14,053 nucleotides of DNA from RGIG3009 sp045578425 (GTDB taxonomy: Bacteria > Bacillota > Clostridia > Oscillospirales > Acutalibacteraceae). Each line of letters begins with the position of its first letter. Within the stretch, counting starts at the first letter, position 1. This document shows, piece by piece, positions 1 to 6,813 of the stretch. A program made the position numbers and the translations under genes. The DNA lies in NCBI GenBank assembly GCA_045578425.1, contig JAZNKF010000026.1, positions 1 through 14,053 on the forward strand, written 5' to 3'. Under the pieces are notes generated by a model. That model had not been told where the DNA came from. It made no database searches and was given only the letters and a program-made list of their open reading frames with translations.

Positions 1-7
1 TGTTTTG

Positions 8-373
8 TTATTTGCTTTGTGTATATTTTTTAATCGCAGCAAACGATTCGTCGCTGATAACGTGCTCAATTTTACACGCATCTTCCGCTGCGATTTTTTC
101 GTCCACACCGAGCCGCATTAACGCGTCGCTCAAAATGGTGTGTCGTTCATATATTTTTTGCGCATGTTCGTTCCCTTTGTCAGTCAAGGAAATATAGCCG
201 TTTTCGTCGACAATAATATATTCTTGCTTTTTTAAAAGACCAACGCCGCGACTGACGCTTGGCTTGCTGAAATTCATGTGTTCGGCAACGTCAACGGACC
301 GAACAGCCGATTTGGTTTTGCACAAAACATAAATGGATTCCAAGTACATTTCACCCGACGGTTTTAATAACAT
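8..373 (-). CDS. Short DtxR/MntR-family metal-dependent repressor with an iron-type metal site
   Basis: Winged-helix metalloregulator of 121 residues, predicted to bind DNA when loaded with a divalent metal and repress uptake genes. The N-terminal helix carries GEMYLESIY (7-15), the HTH spans about 25-50 (VDVAEHMNFSKPSVSRGV) and the wing follows to about 65. Aligned by eye with B. subtilis MntR and C. diphtheriae DtxR, the ligand positions are Met9, Glu12, His78, Cys100, Glu103 and His104; Met and Cys are the DtxR choice where MntR has Asp8 and Glu99. The ending resembles DtxR (ACKIEHVISDE), but the C-terminal SH3-like domain of DtxR is absent. I start at the ATG at 373 because GGGAG lies 7 to 8 bases before it; an in-frame ATG at 388 would add five residues and overlaps this ribosome site. 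It is divergent from feoA and very probably controls it (inference). Family is certain; iron specificity is likely. Confidence 0.9.
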   Translation of the reverse strand: MLLKPSGEMYLESIYVLCKTKSAVRSVDVAEHMNFSKPSVSRGVGLLKKQEYIIVDENGYISLTDKGNEHAQKIYERHTILSDALMRLGVDEKIAAEDACKIEHVISDESFAAIKKYTQSK

Positions 374-420
374 GATGATATCTCCCATTAATTAAAATAA
401 TCATGCATATCTCTTTTGTA

Positions 421-449
421 AGTATAACACTATTTTTTTGGAAAATCAA
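421..449 (-). promoter_or_regulatory. Sigma-A promoter of the DtxR-like gene
   Basis: On the minus strand, -35 TTGATT (449-444), a 17-base spacer and -10 TATACT (426-421). The predicted start of transcription is near 414, about 40 bases before the start codon. No copy of the GTTAGC-N4-GCTAAC palindrome overlaps it, so autoregulation by that box is not evident. Confidence 0.7.
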
Positions 450-510
450 TCTTGATAATTTTTAGAACCCCAGTAATTAACAAAATATCTAAAAAAATCT
501 AAATTTTCTA

Positions 511-539
511 TTGACAAAGCGAAAAAACAGGGGTATACT
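511..539 (+). promoter_or_regulatory. Sigma-A promoter of the feo operon
   Basis: TTGACA (511-516), exactly 17 bases, TATACT (534-539). This is near consensus, so expression should be strong unless repressed. The predicted start is near 546, which puts operator box 1 (547-562) on the first transcribed bases and leaves a leader of about 97 nt before the feoA ATG at 644. Confidence 0.8.
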
Positions 540-546
540 ATCCGTG

Positions 547-562
547 GTTAGCAAAGACTAAC
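547..562. promoter_or_regulatory. Operator box 1 (GTTAGC-AAAG-ACTAAC)
   Basis: Inverted repeat with one mismatch between arms, located at the predicted transcription start of feoA. The arms resemble the inner part of DtxR/IdeR boxes (GGTTAG...CTAACC). It is the first of three copies of the same pattern in this module. Binding by the adjacent DtxR-like protein is inferred. Confidence 0.65.
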
Positions 563-580
563 TATGTTTTTGCGACGTGA

Positions 581-596
581 GTTAGCCGTTGCTAAT
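581..596. promoter_or_regulatory. Operator box 2 (GTTAGC-CGTT-GCTAAT)
   Basis: Second copy, exactly 34 bases downstream of box 1 measured start to start, inside the feoA leader. One arm differs from the perfect palindrome at the last base. A tandem operator would strengthen repression; the role is inferred. Confidence 0.6.
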
Positions 597-643
597 TCAA
601 TGTTTTGTCAACATACGTAAAGAGAGTACATGGTGAAACGGAT

Positions 644-856
644 ATGACTTTGAAGGATGCTATCGAAGGAAAAGAATACATCATTCAGCAGATTAAAACG
701 GATGACGAAGAGTTAAATGCGTTTTTATTTTCTTTGGGATGCTACGATGGCGAAACCATTACAGTCGTGGCTCGACGCCGAGGAGGATGCACCGTTTCCA
801 TAAAGGACGGACGCTATAACATCGACAACCAGTTAGCCGAAGCCATTTTTATATAA
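644..856 (+). CDS. feoA: FeoA, small SH3-like protein of ferrous-iron transport
   Basis: 70-residue FeoA-domain protein (usual length about 75), a cytoplasmic partner thought to help FeoB work in Fe2+ import. Family features are the opening LKDAIEGKEYIIQQI, a central LGCYDGETITVV and RRRGGCTVSIKDGRYNID leading into the last beta strand AEAIFI. I start at the ATG at 644: GGTGA lies 7 bases upstream and the family begins at this point. An upstream in-frame TTG at 605 would add 13 residues without family similarity and falls next to operator box 2. feoB follows after 114 bases. Identity is supported by sequence and by position. Confidence 0.92.
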   Translation: MTLKDAIEGKEYIIQQIKTDDEELNAFLFSLGCYDGETITVVARRRGGCTVSIKDGRYNIDNQLAEAIFI

Positions 857-862
857 ATGGCA

Positions 863-886
863 AAAAACAGTCTGCTGATTGTTTTT
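863..886 (+). other. AT-rich hairpin between feoA and feoB
   Basis: AAAAACAGTC (863-872), loop TGCT, GATTGTTTTT (877-886); 10 pairs including one G-T. The 3' arm ends in five T, so it may act as a weak attenuator or as an mRNA-stability element that sets the feoA:feoB ratio. The stem is poor in GC, so strong termination is unlikely. Confidence 0.3.
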
Positions 887-894
887 GTCCAATA

Positions 895-910
895 GTTAGC
901 AGCGGCTAAC
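895..910. promoter_or_regulatory. Operator box 3 (perfect GTTAGC-AGCG-GCTAAC)
   Basis: A perfect 6-4-6 palindrome in the feoA-feoB gap, 61 bases before the feoB start. It is the best copy of the three. I see no convincing promoter beside it, so it may either control a weak internal promoter or act as a roadblock on read-through from feoA (both inferred). Confidence 0.65.
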
Positions 911-970
911 CGTAAGTAACTTTATCCGAAAGGATTAATATATAAAGGTAAACATAAGGAGAAAGTATTT

Positions 971-3004
971 ATGAGAATTGCGTTAGCGGGAAACCCAAAC
1001 TCCGGAAAAACCACCATGTATAACGCTCTGACCGGCCGTAATGAAAAGGTGGGGAACTGGGCAGGTGTCACGGTCGATAAAAAGGAACATCCCATTAAAA
1101 AGATGTATGCGGGTAGCGAACAGTTGATTGCGGTTGACCTTCCCGGTGCCTATTCGATGTCTCCGTTTACTAGTGAGGAGAGTATCACGAGTTCTTACGT
1201 AAAAAAAGAAAATCCGGATGTTATTATCAATATTGTGGATGCTACTAACCTTAGTCGAAGTCTTTTCTTTACCACACAACTTTTAGAATTAGGTATTCCT
1301 GTGGTTGTTGCTTTGAACAAGAGTGACATCAACGAAAAGAAAGACACGAAAATTGATGTTGAGGGTTTGTCTGCAACACTGGGTTGTCCGGTTATTAATA
1401 CTGTCTCCACATCTTCGGATGGTTTGTCGGCGGTTATTGAAGCAGCGGTAAAACATGCCGGCGAAAAGCAAAAAGCTCCTTATAAACAAGAAGATATTGA
1501 CCTGAACGACAAAACGGCTGTGGAAGCAGCGGACCGTAAACGTTTTGGTTTTGTTAACATGATTGTCAAAGATGTTGAAACTCGTAAGGTTCTTACCAAG
1601 AATAAAAATGTCGGCGACAAAATTGATGCCGTTCTTACGAACAAATGGCTTGGCATTCCGATTTTTGCTGTTGTAATGTTTTTGGTGTTCTACATTTCAC
1701 AAACAACACTTGGTACGTGGATTGCAGAAGGTGTAGAGGTGGGGGATACCTTCATTCCCGGTCTTGTTCCGCTCCTTGAAATTTTTCAGGGTTGGGTAGG
1801 GGGAATTCTTGAAAACGCCAATCCGCTCATTTCCGCCATTCTCGTGGATGGTGTTATCGGCGGTGTGATTGCGGTTGTTGGTTTCTTACCCCTTGTTATG
1901 GTAATGTACTTCCTTATTTCTTTGTTGGAAGATTGTGGCTATATGTCCCGCGTTGCCGTTGTACTTGACCCTATCTTCAAGAAAGTTGGTCTTTCCGGCA
2001 AATCGGTTATTCCTTTTGTCATTACCATTGGTTGTGCGGTTCCCGGTATTATGGCAAGCCGCACCATTCGCAACGAGCGAGAAAGACGGGCAACAGCTAT
2101 GCTTGCTCCGTTTATGCCTTGTGGTGCCAAAATCCCCGTTATTGCTCTTTTTGCCGGTGCCTTTTTTGATAATGCCGGCTGGGTAAGCACACTCATGTAT
2201 CTTTCCGGTATTATCCTCATTTTCCTGGGCGCCTTGCTTGTCAACAAAATCACGGGTTATAAATCGAGAAAATCGTTCTTTATTATTGAACTCCCCGAAT
2301 ACAAAGTTCCTTCGTTCTTGGGGGCTTTCAAATCAATGTGCAGTCGCGGTTGGGCGTATATCGTGAAAGCAGCTACCATTATTCTTCTTTGTAATATGGC
2401 AGTACAGTTAATGCAAACCTTTACTTGGAGTTTCCAAGTTGCCGAAACGGCTGATCAATCCATTCTTGCTTCGATTGCTTCACCTTTTGCGTATCTTCTT
2501 GTTCCCATTGTCGGTGTTCTTTCGTGGCAACTCGCCGCAGCCGCTCTCACCGGTTTTATTGCCAAAGAAAATGTTGTTGGTACTCTTGCCGTTTGCTTTG
2601 TCGGCCTTGAAAACCTCATAGATATGGATGAATTAGCAATGATGGAAGGTGCAGGCGCAGAAGTTGCCGGTATCATGGCTATTACCAAAGTGGCTGCTTT
2701 GGCGTATTTGATGTTTAATTTGTACTCGCCGCCTTGTTTTGCGGCTATCGGCGCCATGAATGCCGAAATGAAGAGCGCAAAATGGTTGTGGGGCGGCATT
2801 GGTCTCCAGCTTGCTGTTGGCTATACCATTTCTTATTTGGTATATACCATTGGTACAATTGTTACCGGTGCACCGCTTAATATCGGCGCTGCTATTGGTG
2901 GACTCGTTGCTGTTCTTGCTATGGTAGGTGTGGTGATTGCTCTTATCAACAAAACCAACAAGCAACTCAAAGCAGAATATACTTTGAGTGCTGCCAAAAT
3001 CTAG
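971..3004 (+). CDS. feoB: FeoB, ferrous-iron transport GTPase permease
   Basis: 677-residue Fe2+ importer of the cytoplasmic membrane. The N-terminal G domain shows G1 GNPNSGKT (7-14), G2 Thr34 in GVTVD, G3 DLPG (56-59) and G4 NKSD (116-119). A helical spacer domain follows to about residue 225, then the membrane domain from about 228. The two Gate segments are visible, the first containing CGYMSRVAVVLDPIFKK, GCAVPGIMASRT, RNERERRATA and MPCGAKIPV with its conserved cysteines, the second containing a PPCFAA stretch. It is shorter than the E. coli protein (773 residues). The start is an ATG preceded by AAGGAG (956-961) at 9 bases. It is followed 21 bases later by a Cys-rich small protein. Iron-dependent repression through the GTTAGC boxes is likely. 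Confidence 0.97.
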   Translation: MRIALAGNPNSGKTTMYNALTGRNEKVGNWAGVTVDKKEHPIKKMYAGSEQLIAVDLPGAYSMSPFTSEESITSSYVKKENPDVIINIVDATNLSRSLFFTTQLLELGIPVVVALNKSDINEKKDTKIDVEGLSATLGCPVINTVSTSSDGLSAVIEAAVKHAGEKQKAPYKQEDIDLNDKTAVEAADRKRFGFVNMIVKDVETRKVLTKNKNVGDKIDAVLTNKWLGIPIFAVVMFLVFYISQTTLGTWIAEGVEVGDTFIPGLVPLLEIFQGWVGGILENANPLISAILVDGVIGGVIAVVGFLPLVMVMYFLISLLEDCGYMSRVAVVLDPIFKKVGLSGKSVIPFVITIGCAVPGIMASRTIRNERERRATAMLAPFMPCGAKIPVIALFAGAFFDNAGWVSTLMYLSGIILIFLGALLVNKITGYKSRKSFFIIELPEYKVPSFLGAFKSMCSRGWAYIVKAATIILLCNMAVQLMQTFTWSFQVAETADQSILASIASPFAYLLVPIVGVLSWQLAAAALTGFIAKENVVGTLAVCFVGLENLIDMDELAMMEGAGAEVAGIMAITKVAALAYLMFNLYSPPCFAAIGAMNAEMKSAKWLWGGIGLQLAVGYTISYLVYTIGTIVTGAPLNIGAAIGGLVAVLAMVGVVIALINKTNKQLKAEYTLSAAKI

Positions 3005-3025
3005 TGTAACAGATTGGAAAGTATT

Positions 3026-3184
3026 ATGAAAAACGGTATTGTTATTGTCATTTTAATCGCGATAATTGCCGGTGCCGTCTGGTATCTATATCGTGCAAAA
3101 AAACGCGGCGAGACTTGTATCGGCTGTCCTTATGCCAAACAGTGCGGCGGTAAATGCGACCATCATGACGATATAACCAATTAA
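3026..3184 (+). CDS. FeoB-associated Cys-rich membrane protein
   Basis: 52-residue protein: one N-terminal membrane helix (about residues 4-22, GIVIVILIAIIAGAVWYLY), a basic RAKKRG segment, then a Cys cluster C31-x2-C34-x5-C40-x3-C44 followed by DHHDD. This is the layout of the small FeoB-associated Cys-rich family found after feoB in many Firmicutes; it probably anchors in the membrane and handles Fe2+ near the transporter, but its function is not established. It starts 21 bases after feoB with a modest GGAAAG ribosome site and ends just before the operon terminator. The identity rests on size, helix, Cys spacing and place. Confidence 0.88.
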   Translation: MKNGIVIVILIAIIAGAVWYLYRAKKRGETCIGCPYAKQCGGKCDHHDDITN

Positions 3185-3190
3185 TGTGAC

Positions 3191-3230
3191 AAGAGGATGT
3201 TACCATGGTGGCATCCTCTTTGCTTTTTTT
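3191..3230 (+). terminator. Rho-independent terminator of the feo operon
   Basis: AAGAGGATG (3191-3199) pairs with CATCCTCTT (3212-3220); the inner ACCATGGT (3202-3209) is itself a palindrome and extends the stem. Seven T follow at 3224-3230. It lies 7 bases after the last stop codon and directly before the next promoter. Confidence 0.9.
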
Positions 3231-3233
3231 GAG

Positions 3234-3262
3234 TTGAATATTCTGATTTTCTGTGCTATAAT
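3234..3262 (+). promoter_or_regulatory. Sigma-A promoter of the exporter-hydrolase-PPTase operon
   Basis: TTGAAT (3234-3239), 17 bases, perfect TATAAT (3257-3262). The predicted start is near 3269, giving a short leader of about 38 nt to the ATG at 3307. No operator-like repeat is seen beside it, so expression may be constitutive. Confidence 0.8.
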
Positions 3263-3306
3263 TGCCACGATGTTTATAAAGAAAAGGGAAAAAAGGGGGT
3301 ATTACC

Positions 3307-4059
3307 ATGTTAAAATCCTTTGGTTATGTGATGGATATCGGAGAACAAATGCTTATCTCCGGCGCGGAAGTGCACCGTGTGGAAGAAAGCATTAGTCGGA
3401 TGTGTCATGCATTTGGCGCTGAACGCGTGGATGTGTTTATCATCACCAGCAGCATGATTGTTACCGTTCATACCCCCGACGGTCAAACCCATACACAAAC
3501 GCGAAGAGTAACGACCACCAATATCAACTTTGAAAGACTTCATCTTCTCAATGAATTATCAAGAGAAATTTGTGCTCATAACCTTACGGATGAAGAAATT
3601 GAAAATAAAATCAATGAGGCTGTTCATTGCCGCAAATTTCCGCTTTGGTTAGAATTTGTGTCCTATGCCATCATAGCGGGCTCTTTCACCTTGTTTTTCG
3701 GCGGCACTGTGAAAGAATCATTGATTTCTTTTTGCGTGGGGGCTTTTGTCAGATTAGGAATCTTTTTTTGCGATAAGATGATTTCCAACAAAATTTTCGG
3801 AAAATTCTTCTCGGCAGTTGTTGCAACCGTGCTGGCATTTTTATCCGTTAAATTTGGTTGGATAGCCGATGTTGACAAAGTTATTATCGGTAATATCATG
3901 TCACTTATACCCGGTATCGGTCTGACCAACGCTTTACGAGATTTGTTCACCGGCGACAGCATTGCGGGACTTTTGCGTTCCATTGAAGCCGTGTTGACGG
4001 CGCTTGCTATTGCGGCGGGATACTTTTTGGTAACCGTTTTAGGGGGTGTCGTGTTATGA
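3307..4059 (+). CDS. ThrE-family (YjjP-like) threonine/serine exporter, N-terminal-half subunit
   Basis: 250-residue protein of the split ThrE type (old name DUF1212). The first 110 residues are the soluble part with the family signatures SGAEVHRVEESISRM (18-32) and TTTNINFERLHLLNELSREI (69-88). Membrane helices start at about 114 (LWLEFVSYAIIAGSFTLFF) and end with a hydrophobic helix near 230-250; the conserved loop SLIPGIGLTNALRDLFTGD is at about 200-218. It is thought to pair with the next gene product to form an amino-acid or small-metabolite exporter; the substrate is not fixed by sequence. The start has GGGGG 7 bases upstream. It overlaps the next gene by ATGA, implying coupled translation. 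Confidence 0.9.
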   Translation: MLKSFGYVMDIGEQMLISGAEVHRVEESISRMCHAFGAERVDVFIITSSMIVTVHTPDGQTHTQTRRVTTTNINFERLHLLNELSREICAHNLTDEEIENKINEAVHCRKFPLWLEFVSYAIIAGSFTLFFGGTVKESLISFCVGAFVRLGIFFCDKMISNKIFGKFFSAVVATVLAFLSVKFGWIADVDKVIIGNIMSLIPGIGLTNALRDLFTGDSIAGLLRSIEAVLTALAIAAGYFLVTVLGGVVL

Positions 4060-4529
4060 CAAACGTTCAAATAATTCAAATTTTGTCGGGTTTTGTGGGA
4101 ACGATTGGGTTTGCCATACTGTTTAACGTTCGCGGCAAACGGTTGTTGTTGGCTTCCTTGGGGGGCTTGTTATCGTGGCTGTTATTTGTTCTGCTAAACT
4201 TGTATATCCTATCCGAGCCGATTTGTTATTTTATCGTGGCTTTTTTGATTTCCACCTATGCGGAAATTATGGCAAGAGTCCTCAAAACCCCGACCACCTC
4301 GTTTATCACGCCTTCTTTAATACCGCTCATTCCCGGTAGTTCGCTTTATTATACCATGGCACATGCTTTTCAAGGCAACATAGAAACGTTTTTACAAAAA
4401 GCGGTTTACACGTTGCAATTGGCATCGGCATTGGCATTGGGAATTATTGTTTCGGCTACTCTTACCAAAATAGTATACAAAATCATTAATAACGTGCAGC
4501 AAAAGAAAAAGGGTAATACAGGGGGATAA
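4056..4529 (+). CDS. ThrE-family (YjjB-like) exporter, C-terminal-half subunit
   Basis: 157-residue membrane protein with about four to five helices, matching the second half of ThrE (the ThrE_2 type). The family loop TPSLIPLIPGSSLYYTMAHA (about residues 87-106) is clear and mirrors the LIPGIGLTNALRD loop of the first subunit. It starts inside the stop of the upstream gene (ATGA, 4056-4059), the usual arrangement for these two-part exporters. The following hydrolase gene begins 3 bases after its stop. The partner relationship is well supported; the transported compound is unknown. Confidence 0.9.
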   Translation: MTNVQIIQILSGFVGTIGFAILFNVRGKRLLLASLGGLLSWLLFVLLNLYILSEPICYFIVAFLISTYAEIMARVLKTPTTSFITPSLIPLIPGSSLYYTMAHAFQGNIETFLQKAVYTLQLASALALGIIVSATLTKIVYKIINNVQQKKKGNTGG

Positions 4530-4532
4530 TCA

Positions 4533-5555
4533 TTGAAAATCAATTTATCGCAACTGCAAAGCATTACAAGCGGCGCTGTCAGAATTACGCAAGATGAGTG
4601 CGGATTTCATTTTTATCGTTTTACCCAAGAACAAGAGGCGTTGTATAAAGAACGCGATGAAGACTTTTACGGCAAAACCTTTGCTTCTTCCGGTGTGCAG
4701 CTGCGTTTTCAAACGGATAGTGATTATGTGTTTTTGAGTGCCGATGTAATAAAAAGAATTAGCAGGAGTTATTTTTGCCTTGAAGTCTTTTCAAACGGAA
4801 CACGTGTAGGGGCAATGAGCAATTTTGACGAAATGTTACTGCCGACGAACTATACCGCTCTTAGCTTTCCTACCGGTGAATTTTCTAAACGATTCTCTTT
4901 GGGCGCAGGAACAAAAGAGGTACGGATTGTTTTTCCTTTTTCAGTAGAAGTTGTGCTGAAAACTTTTGAACTTGCCGATGGGTCAACCATAAAACCTTTG
5001 AGATATACCGAGAAAATGTTGTGCTTTGGTGATTCTATCACGCAAGGTTACGACGCATTATATTCTTCGCACAAATATACAACGCAAATTGCCGAATGGC
5101 TTGGACTGGAAGAAGTGAACAAAGGTATCGGCGGGGAAATTTTCTTTCCCGAACTGGCAAGCACAAAAGAAGATTTTGTTCCCAAACTGATTACCGTGGC
5201 ATACGGTACGAACGATTTTGCACGTTGCACAAAAGAAGAATTTACTCAAAACTGCCACACTTTTTTTAGTGCGCTTTTTCAGACTTACCCCGCTGTAAAG
5301 GTGGTTGCCCTTGCACCGATTTGGCGAAAAGAATGCCAAACAACTACCGATTGCGGTTCTTTTTTTGAAGTCGCTGCGTGTATTCAAAATGCTGTTGAAA
5401 AATATGATAACGCAACCTTTGTTTCCGCATTTGATTGTGTTCCCCACAATGGAGCCCTTTTTGCAGATGGCTATTTACACCCCAACGATAAAGGGTTTAT
5501 GTGTTATTACGAAAACTTGAAACAAAAGTTATCTTCCATTTTAGAACAAGAATAG
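4533..5555 (+). CDS. SGNH/GDSL-family esterase (carbohydrate-esterase-like)
   Basis: 340 residues: an N-terminal beta-rich domain of about 155 residues followed by an SGNH hydrolase domain. The catalytic blocks are GDSIT with nucleophile Ser168, Gly in NKGIGG (block II), GTND with Asn227 (block III) and Asp312/His316 in DGYLHPND (block V). The Asp-His distance is one residue longer than the common DxxH. No signal peptide is seen, so it is probably cytoplasmic. Such two-domain proteins often remove acyl groups, for example acetyl from sugars; the substrate here is unknown. The start is TTG at 4533, chosen because GGGGG (4521-4525) lies 7 bases before it and no better in-frame start exists. It sits between the exporter and a PPTase gene, with gaps of 3 and 9 bases. 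Confidence 0.87.
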   Translation: MKINLSQLQSITSGAVRITQDECGFHFYRFTQEQEALYKERDEDFYGKTFASSGVQLRFQTDSDYVFLSADVIKRISRSYFCLEVFSNGTRVGAMSNFDEMLLPTNYTALSFPTGEFSKRFSLGAGTKEVRIVFPFSVEVVLKTFELADGSTIKPLRYTEKMLCFGDSITQGYDALYSSHKYTTQIAEWLGLEEVNKGIGGEIFFPELASTKEDFVPKLITVAYGTNDFARCTKEEFTQNCHTFFSALFQTYPAVKVVALAPIWRKECQTTTDCGSFFEVAACIQNAVEKYDNATFVSAFDCVPHNGALFADGYLHPNDKGFMCYYENLKQKLSSILEQE

Positions 5556-5564
5556 GATGTTGTT

Positions 5565-6203
5565 ATGAACACCAATTCTCACACTTTATCAGAACCTTTG
5601 TTGACAGTGTTTGATACAGCGGTTTTTGGCGAGAAAGAGGCGTATCAAACGGCTTACCGGTTGGTTAGTACGTACCGTCAAAGAAAGGTGGATAGTTATC
5701 GTCTTTGCAAGGATAAACACCTTTCATTAGGCGCAGGTGTTTTGCTGGAACAAGGATTACACAACCTGGGGATTACGGAGTATTCTCTTGCCTACGGTGA
5801 ACATGGAAAACCCTATCTTGTCGATAACGAGTCTGTTTTTTTTAGTCTTTCACACAGCGGGACGCGCGCAGTTTGTGTGTTTTATGAGCGAGAAATTGGC
5901 GTTGATATTCAAAAAATTAAACCTGTTTCCGATAAACTGATAAAAAAAGTAACTACTCAAACGGAATATGATTATTTGATGAGTTGTGGTGAAGAAGAAC
6001 GAAAACTACTGTTTTTTAGATTGTGGACGGCAAAGGAAAGTTATCTGAAATATCTTGGGACCGGTTTTTCGTTATCCCCAAAAAAATTGGAAGTAACGTT
6101 CGGCAAAACAATTACCATAAAACAAAACGGCAAAGCCGCTTCGGTCGTGTTGGAAGAACAAACACTTGACGGCTATGCCTTGACAATGTGTTATGAAAAA
6201 TAA
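5565..6203 (+). CDS. Sfp-type 4'-phosphopantetheinyl transferase
   Basis: 212-residue enzyme that moves the phosphopantetheine arm of CoA onto a serine of carrier proteins. The two family signatures are present: IGVDIQKI with Mg2+ ligand Asp114 (residues 112-118), and WTAKESYLKYLG (154-165) with Glu158 and Lys162. The segment FSLSHSGTRAVCVF (about 90-103) matches the conserved SHS region. Length fits the Sfp/Gsp class. It starts 9 bases after the hydrolase stop, with AGGATG upstream of the ATG. No NRPS or PKS gene is in view, so it may be the general PPTase for a distant pathway, or for acyl carrier protein. Its stop codon is part of the following terminator stem. Confidence 0.93.
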   Translation: MNTNSHTLSEPLLTVFDTAVFGEKEAYQTAYRLVSTYRQRKVDSYRLCKDKHLSLGAGVLLEQGLHNLGITEYSLAYGEHGKPYLVDNESVFFSLSHSGTRAVCVFYEREIGVDIQKIKPVSDKLIKKVTTQTEYDYLMSCGEEERKLLFFRLWTAKESYLKYLGTGFSLSPKKLEVTFGKTITIKQNGKAASVVLEEQTLDGYALTMCYEK

Positions 6204-6232
6204 CAACTGCCAGTAAACTGGTAGTTGTTATT
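6199..6232. terminator. Hairpin terminator shared by convergent genes
   Basis: AATAACAACTGCCAG (6199-6213), loop TAAA, CTGGTAGTTGTTATT (6218-6232): 15 pairs with one G-T. On the minus strand the stem is followed by a TTATTTTTCA tract, a good terminator for the small membrane-protein gene. On the plus strand the T run is weaker (TTATTTGT), so termination of the PPTase operon may be partial. The stop codon of the PPTase lies within the stem. Confidence 0.75.
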
Positions 6233-6289
6233 TGTGGGTGAAATGTTTATTTATAGAAAATGTGATATTCGCTCTTACAGGTGATTTTG

Positions 6290-6571
6290 CTATTTCTTTT
6301 TTGTTTCGAATCTGATATGTAGTGCAAAGCAAACGATTGCAATTAACCAAAAAGCGATATGTAACCAAATGCTCATAGGTATCTCTAGAATAATGTTTAG
6401 GTAAAAGTATAAGAAAAAAACGAGAGGGCCCAGCAAGCCAAAACGCAGGGTGCAAATATTTCGATCCTTTAGTATAACAGACTGGATCGCTAAAAAAACA
6501 GGTACTACTCCCGCACCTAAAACAATAAAGCCAAAAAGTATCCCGATAAAATTTGTGACAGAATTTTCCAT
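6290..6571 (-). CDS. Small three-helix membrane protein, function unknown
   Basis: 93-residue protein with three predicted membrane helices (roughly residues 6-30 containing FIGILFGFIVLGAGVVPVFL, 44-62 LLGPLVFFLYFYLNIIL, and 66-86 IWLHIAFWLIAIVCFALHI) and a charged tail RFETKKK. I do not recognise a family. The ATG at 6571 is preferred to a GTG two codons earlier because GAGG sits 5 bases before the ATG and overlaps the GTG. It is a single gene, convergent with the PPTase operon, ending 57 bases before their shared hairpin. No clear promoter is seen upstream. That the stop-free frame carries coherent helices and a ribosome site supports a real gene. Confidence 0.6.
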   Translation of the reverse strand: MENSVTNFIGILFGFIVLGAGVVPVFLAIQSVILKDRNICTLRFGLLGPLVFFLYFYLNIILEIPMSIWLHIAFWLIAIVCFALHIRFETKKK

Positions 6572-6628
6572 AGACACCTCGTAATTCTAATTTGTTCGGT
6601 AGTGTTTGATTAGGTGGTTGAATTTATC

Positions 6629-6807
6629 AAAAAAACATGGACGAGGATAGTCGTTTTCAACAGGTGGAGGTTGGTTACGCAAGTGTCCAATGCCGAAACC
6701 CTGGACTATACGTCCGAAACGAGCTTGCTTCTCCCAAACTGAAGCCTGGCGTCATGGGGAATACGGCGCCCAAAAATGGAACGCGGACAACCCTGTTACC
6801 AATCTCC
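6629..6807 (-). ncRNA. Candidate structured non-coding RNA, class not identified
   Basis: About 180 nt downstream of a strong minus-strand promoter, with no plausible protein. Inverted repeats visible on either strand: a closing stem GGAGATTGGTAAC (6807-6795) with GTAACCAACCTCC (6678-6666), 11 of 13 pairs; a local CGCGGA/TCCGCG hairpin competing with it; GGCG/CGCC; GCTTC/GAAGC; and GCAAG/CTTGC enclosing GTCCA/TGGAC. Seven T (6635-6629, read on the minus strand) form a possible 3' end, but the hairpin before them is weak. Length and the strong promoter would suit a 6S-like or similar housekeeping RNA, but I cannot match a known class. The strand is not fully certain: two stem positions pair as G-U if read on the plus strand but mismatch on the minus strand. 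Confidence 0.4.
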
Positions 6808-6813
6808 GCGATT

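Noticed and set aside
605..643. TTG start for feoA 13 codons upstream
   Set aside because: The extra residues have no FeoA similarity, and the TTG has no ribosome site.
832..847. GTTAGC half-site at the end of feoA as a fourth operator
   Set aside because: The second arm (GCCATT) matches only half of GCTAAC, and it encodes conserved FeoA residues.
6629..6807. Assignment of the RNA as 6S, tmRNA, SRP or a riboswitch
   Set aside because: Size fits 6S, but the multi-stem layout is not the single long rod I would expect, and none of the signature sequences of the other classes is present.
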